DNA of 16,388 nt, from NCBI GenBank assembly GCA_023457235.1, contig JAEWMK010000412.1, forward strand, positions 1-16,388, in the 5' to 3' direction. Position numbers and translations under genes: made by a program. Position 1 is the stretch's first letter. Every line of letters starts with the position of its first letter. Origin of the DNA: Bacillota bacterium (GTDB lineage: Bacteria > Bacillota > Bacilli > Bacillales > Bacillaceae_J). Below are positions 12,947 through 16,388 of the stretch, piece by piece. The notes beneath the pieces were generated by a model, which ran no database searches, was not told the DNA's origin, and saw only the letters and a program-made list of their open reading frames with translations.

Positions 12947-13384
12947 TCAAGAGTTGGTTTTCTTCCACTCCATTAAAAGTTCCTTTTCTCCAGTCTGTCC
13001 GTCTAAAAGTTCCTCTATTTTTGCAAAACCATTTTTTAGATAAAAATGAACTGCTTTGTCGTTTTTCTTATAAACCTTCAATTGTATATTTTCCCGTTGC
13101 TCTTTTATAAATCTTAATAATTCTTTTCCATATCCTTTACTTTGGTGTTTATTATCAATAAACAATGCAGCCAAATAATTGTTTACCATCGAAATGAATC
13201 CTACAATTATTCCTTTATCACTTATAACGTAAGTTTCGGACATTGGAAGATATTTTTCTTTCATTTCTTTTCGCTGTGATTTCCAATAATCCTTATCAAT
13301 AAAATCATGCGCTATTAACGAGCCTTCATACCATATTTCAACTAGTCTTTCAATTTCAGTTTCTTTATTTACTCTAATGTTCAT
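12947..13384 (-). CDS. GNAT-family N-acetyltransferase
   Basis: A 145-residue single-domain GNAT. LAALFIDNKHQSKGYGKELL (residues 71-90) holds motif A with the acetyl-CoA pyrophosphate loop QSKGYGK, and KNDKAVHFYLKNGF (107-120) is motif B with the usual N...FYxKxGF. It is similar in size to YjaB-type acetyltransferases. ATG 13384 lies 8 bases after GGGG and only 4 bases after the stop of the upstream DJ-1 gene, so the two are translationally coupled; an upstream start inside that gene is less likely. Substrate unknown. Confidence 0.9.
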   Translation of the reverse strand: MNIRVNKETEIERLVEIWYEGSLIAHDFIDKDYWKSQRKEMKEKYLPMSETYVISDKGIIVGFISMVNNYLAALFIDNKHQSKGYGKELLRFIKEQRENIQLKVYKKNDKAVHFYLKNGFAKIEELLDGQTGEKELLMEWKKTNS

Positions 13385-13388
13385 ATTA

Positions 13389-14774
13389 TCATCCCCAATC
13401 AACTTCCTTTGCACCATTAATTGTCTTCTTTTTCATAATAAATCTTCTATCTACTAAATAAGCAGCAAGGATGGAAAGGATCGTCATCAGTCCCATATTC
13501 AAATATGTTCCAATTGGGAATGATTTCCCTTCAAGGGTTAAGTCATTTGCACGATATTCGAATCGCTTGATACCATGCTGTGCTGTAAGAAGATCCTCTT
13601 GCATAGCCAACTCCTCAAGTGGAGCAGAGAAGACAAATCTATCAGGAGCATTACTATGCATGTAAACTAATTCTTCTGCCTCCCCCTCTTGTTGCCAATG
13701 ATGAACATCATCTGCTGCTAAGGTCGAAGCTTCCGTACCTGTAATGATCATTCGGTCTAATTTCGGTGAATTGGATGAATGGTATCTTGCCACTAAGTTA
13801 AGGTGATGTTTTGTCACAATGGGTTGATCTGAATTTGAAATTGTATAGATGTTCGTTGTACCCGTATCGGCGAATGTATCAAATATAGAGGATAAAGCCA
13901 TTTCCTCCATACCGTTGTACAACAACACTCCAGCTTTTGTTTTGTTCCAGTGAAATGCATAGTTCGTGACATAAGTGGCAAATTTAACATCAATAGCGTA
14001 TGGTTCCACTACTGGATTTTTTACAAAATAATAAGTTGGATATTTCACTTGTTCTGCTATTTTATCAGCCATTTCTTCACCTAAATCTTGTGAAATCGCA
14101 TAAAGCACGGCATCGAAACCACCTGTTTGACCACCTGAAGTCACAATATTTCCAGAATCTACATAGCGGCGGTCATATCTCCAATTTGTTTCAGGAAATA
14201 GGTGTTTTAGGGCGTTAGATATTTGCCAATGGGAAGTCGCTGTCTTTCCTTCTAATAATCCAGCATCTGCAACATTCATCGATCCACCACAAATACTAAT
14301 GATCGAAGTATCAGCATGCTTTTGAATCCATTCTCTTACTGGTTTATAGCTCTCTTCATCCACAATTTCCATATAAGGAACAACAATCATATCTGGACTT
14401 TTCTCTAATAACATATCCAATTCCTCATAGGTATAATGTGGAACAATCTCTAAGCCACCTGTTAATGATTTTACCTTTTCATCTGAAGCCACTGCATACA
14501 CATTGTAAGCTTCTGTCATTGCAAACAACTCATAAGGAATGAGAAAATCAAAGATTTCTGTGGCTGTAGAGCTATCTCCTAACATCACTGCTACTGTCGG
14601 CTTATTTGGATCATGTTCTGGGACTGATATGTCTTCAAAGGATGGAAAGGAACCTTCGTATACTGAACCCCAAAAATGTTTATATGAATTTTGATATCCT
14701 GCAAACCCTACCCCTCCGAACAACAAAACAAACACTCCAACATATAGAATAACACGCAATATGAACTTCATCAT
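13389..14774 (-). CDS. Membrane-anchored tandem DJ-1/PfpI (class I glutamine amidotransferase-like) protein
   Basis: A 461-residue protein starting at ATG 14774, seven bases after GGAGG; the open frame extends upstream without a ribosome binding site. An N-terminal membrane segment (residues 4-26) and a C-terminal one (422-441), followed by basic residues, flank a large domain predicted outside the membrane. VAVMLGDSSTATEIFDFLIP (61-80) starts a DJ-1/PfpI domain whose nucleophile elbow is ISICGGSMNVADAGLL (159-174), with Cys162 and the GKTATSHW segment (177-184) in the place of the catalytic His. A second, degenerate domain follows (about 280-400, AGVLLYNGMEEMALSSIFDT) without an elbow cysteine. 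This pairing resembles AraC-type regulators' GATase1 domains, but here without a DNA-binding part. It follows a sensor kinase on the same strand. Role unknown; ligand sensing or proteostasis at the cell surface is possible. Confidence 0.8.
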   Translation of the reverse strand: MMKFILRVILYVGVFVLLFGGVGFAGYQNSYKHFWGSVYEGSFPSFEDISVPEHDPNKPTVAVMLGDSSTATEIFDFLIPYELFAMTEAYNVYAVASDEKVKSLTGGLEIVPHYTYEELDMLLEKSPDMIVVPYMEIVDEESYKPVREWIQKHADTSIISICGGSMNVADAGLLEGKTATSHWQISNALKHLFPETNWRYDRRYVDSGNIVTSGGQTGGFDAVLYAISQDLGEEMADKIAEQVKYPTYYFVKNPVVEPYAIDVKFATYVTNYAFHWNKTKAGVLLYNGMEEMALSSIFDTFADTGTTNIYTISNSDQPIVTKHHLNLVARYHSSNSPKLDRMIITGTEASTLAADDVHHWQQEGEAEELVYMHSNAPDRFVFSAPLEELAMQEDLLTAQHGIKRFEYRANDLTLEGKSFPIGTYLNMGLMTILSILAAYLVDRRFIMKKKTINGAKEVDWG

Positions 14775-14817
14775 TTTCTTTCCTCCGTCAAATGGTTTAT
14801 TTGAATTCCTTGTTGGT

Positions 14818-14868
14818 AATATAAAACACCAATATGAACTCAATATGAACAGAAGAAAAAAATTGAAC
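14818..14868 (-). promoter_or_regulatory. Promoter of the DJ-1 gene with response-regulator-like direct repeats
   Basis: The 9-mer AATATGAAC (GTTCATATT on the transcribed strand) occurs perfectly at 14831-14839 and 14842-14850, start to start 11 bp. A related AATTGAAC is at 14861-14868. A -10 TATATT lies at 14818-14823, and the repeats occupy the -35 position. Direct repeats spaced by about one helical turn at -35 are the typical sites of OmpR/PhoB-family response regulators. The adjacent histidine kinase gene makes its (unseen) partner the natural candidate. Binding is inference. Confidence 0.55.
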
Positions 14869-14882
14869 AAAAGGTGCAAGCG

Positions 14883-15064
14883 CCCTGTTTAGCACCATCC
14901 GAAACTGGACTGATCCGCAGGAGATAAAGGAAACACGACGAGTGAAACGAGTCGATGTTGACTTATCGTACGGAGGAGAAGGAAGTTGAGTGAGGTGCTG
15001 GGTGCTGGAGCTGGATTACAAAGCGCCAAATTTTATACATTCTGATCTCCTAAAATAGGCTTTT
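14883..15064. repeat. GC-richer structured intergenic block, probable interspersed repeat
   Basis: Between the kinase and DJ-1 genes. The sequence is purine-rich on the plus strand (GCAGGAGATAAAGG, ACGGAGGAGAAGG), contains the near-palindrome CGACGAGTGAAACGAGTCG and ends GGGTGCTGGAGCTGG. Its composition differs from the flanks and no ORF fits. It recalls the roughly 100-150 bp interspersed repeats common between genes in Bacillaceae, but this could not be checked. At about 15045-15076 the kinase gene's end has only a weak AAAATAG...CTATTTT hairpin. Confidence 0.35.
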
Positions 15065-15065
15065 T

Positions 15066-16388
15066 CTATTTTTGATCGACAGGAATATATATGGTAAAGA
15101 TGGCTCCAGTACTATCAGTTCTTCCTGATACTCCAATTTCCCCACCATGAAGATCTACAATTTGTTTTACAATTGAAAGACCTAGACCATTTCCCTTCAC
15201 AGAAGAATTTCGAGATTTGTCTACTTTATAAAGCGGTTTAAATATGTCTGAACGCTCTTCCTCTGGAATTCCAATTCCATTATCAATAATGGAAACAACA
15301 GCCTTACCATCGGCTTTTTTTCCACGAATAATCAATTTGCCGTGTTCGGGAGTGAATTTAATTCCATTATTCAACAGATTAATCCAAACTTGTTTCAAAA
15401 GGTCTTCATCTGCCTGAATTATCATCGTATCCAAATCAACCACTAAATCCATTTTCTTCGCATTCCACTGCGGCTCAAGGCCGATGATCACGTTTCTTAG
15501 TTGTTCATCCAGTCGGTAAGAATTCAAGGTCAACTTGGCCTGTTCATGCTGTAAGGAGGATAAACGGAGGAGGTTTCGGCTTAATCTTGATAATCTTTCC
15601 CTCTCTTCCTCAATAATCGCCAGGTAATGATCTTGGTTTTCCTCAGTTAGTTTCTTCTGCCTTAATGCTTTCGAAAATCCAGTAATAGATGTTAGCGGTG
15701 ATTGAATTTCATGTGACACATTTGCTACAAACTCTTGCCGCATCCGATCAAGTTTACCAAGCTCTTTGGCCATATCATTAAAACTTCTGCTCAATTCCCC
15801 AATTTCGTCTTTTCGTTTGGTTGGGATTTCGAAATCAAAATGGCCCTTTGCCATCCTTTTTGTAGCCTCTGTTAATTGAACAATGGGGCGTACTAAAAAA
15901 CGAGCTGCAATAAGGATGAGGAAACTGCCGAAAAAGAGGATGATCACATACATCAGATGAATGGAATTCATGATCTCCCCTTCTGCACTATTGGGCTTCA
16001 CGGTTAAGAATAAAGCATAAGGTTTCCCTTCCACTTGTAAAGGTACTCCGACGATGGGAAGCATGTGTTTTCCTGTATGAATATGTTCAGCAGATCCACC
16101 CGCTAAGACATCCTCAATATGTTTTGCTTCAATCTCCACCGGTTCCTCTTTCTCTTCTAGAAGAGGAATTAAATTTTGATCAAAAAGCTGCAATTTAGTC
16201 CCTGTCATTCCGTTAAAATTTTGGATAAAAGGAATTAATTCGACAGTAGGAGTTGAATGGTAAGCATGAATCATTTTCTCAGCGTTTTCAAATAGGAGGT
16301 CTTGAACATATTCATGAATTCTATTTTGATAGAGTAGATTTGCAACCATATACGCTACCACCAAGCTAAGCATGACAATCCCGATAAA
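15066..16388 (-). CDS. Sensor histidine kinase with HAMP domain (5' end outside window)
   Basis: The frame is open to the window edge. An internal ATG at 16373 is preceded in frame by FIGIV, which belongs to the first membrane helix, so the true start lies beyond 16388. Counting from that ATG: the first transmembrane segment ends near residue 14, an extracytoplasmic sensor region spans about 15-135, the second transmembrane segment is 139-160, and HAMP is 160-212. The H-box is SHEIQSPLTSITGF with phosphorylated His221, and the N-box is NLLNNGIKF (332-340). G1 is DNGIGIP (364-370), the F-box FKPLYKVDKSR, and G2 GNGLGLS (394-400). All kinase motifs are intact. It is the OmpR-partner type of Bacillus; the response regulator gene is probably just past the window end, upstream in the operon. 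Confidence 0.93.
   Translation of the reverse strand, partial: FIGIVMLSLVVAYMVANLLYQNRIHEYVQDLLFENAEKMIHAYHSTPTVELIPFIQNFNGMTGTKLQLFDQNLIPLLEEKEEPVEIEAKHIEDVLAGGSAEHIHTGKHMLPIVGVPLQVEGKPYALFLTVKPNSAEGEIMNSIHLMYVIILFFGSFLILIAARFLVRPIVQLTEATKRMAKGHFDFEIPTKRKDEIGELSRSFNDMAKELGKLDRMRQEFVANVSHEIQSPLTSITGFSKALRQKKLTEENQDHYLAIIEEERERLSRLSRNLLRLSSLQHEQAKLTLNSYRLDEQLRNVIIGLEPQWNAKKMDLVVDLDTMIIQADEDLLKQVWINLLNNGIKFTPEHGKLIIRGKKADGKAVVSIIDNGIGIPEEERSDIFKPLYKVDKSRNSSVKGNGLGLSIVKQIVDLHGGEIGVSGRTDSTGAIFTIYIPVDQK

Overview
The window looks like a chromosomal segment of a low-GC Gram-positive bacterium of the family Bacillaceae. AT-rich genes carry strong AGGAGG-type ribosome binding sites, and nadE, glutamate racemase, CcdA, a YrzF-like kinase and an Lrp regulator all have Bacillus-like sequences. 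Short RAYT/REP-type palindromes (GGGACACAG...CTGTGTCCC) recur between genes. Almost every gene is on the minus strand; only an HxlR-type regulator with a broken metallo-hydrolase fragment, and an isochorismatase-family hydrolase, are on the plus strand. No rRNA, tRNA, CRISPR array or complete mobile element was seen.

Layout. 1-1982 (minus) is an operon: a class-M-like sirtuin, a NadD-type adenylyltransferase and NadE (cut by the window start). Diverging from it at 2201 is an HxlR regulator, followed by the frameshifted 3' end of an MBL-fold hydrolase and a terminator. 2970-3580 is gene-poor, with a roughly 53-bp tandem repeat. 3581-6064 (minus) is a CsoR-type regulator, a BASS/ACR3-like membrane transporter and an OsmC protein, then a decayed tail: a small membrane ORF with two in-frame TGA codons and a truncated glutaredoxin. 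6207-7324 is a divergent Lrp regulator and cysteine hydrolase. 7410-8132 is a CcdA-like thiol-disulfide membrane protein. 8289-13384 holds glutamate racemase, a SWIM zinc-finger protein, a YrzF-like kinase, an FAH-family hydrolase and a GNAT acetyltransferase, separated by terminators and REP-like palindromes. 13389-16388 is a membrane-anchored double DJ-1/PfpI protein and a sensor histidine kinase cut by the window end.

The most interesting signal is regulatory. A cassette of about 80 bp occurs three times in the same orientation, immediately upstream of the sirtuin operon, csoR and ccdA. Each copy has, on the minus strand, a TATAAT -10, an 18-bp spacer, a TTGTNN -35, and a palindrome AGTATGC-N11-GCATACT abutting the -35. 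The first copy is also the promoter region of the divergent hxlR gene. The simplest reading is that HxlR controls all three transcription units and that csoR and ccdA acquired copies of the hxlR/sirtuin intergenic region. The targets share an NAD and thiol/redox theme (sirtuin, NadD, NadE, CsoR with OsmC and a glutaredoxin remnant, CcdA). A second layer is visible inside the csoR unit: CsoR-like palindromes lie at the transporter promoter and before the decayed small ORF. The regulon and its physiological theme are inference; the repeats, promoters and palindromes are seen directly.
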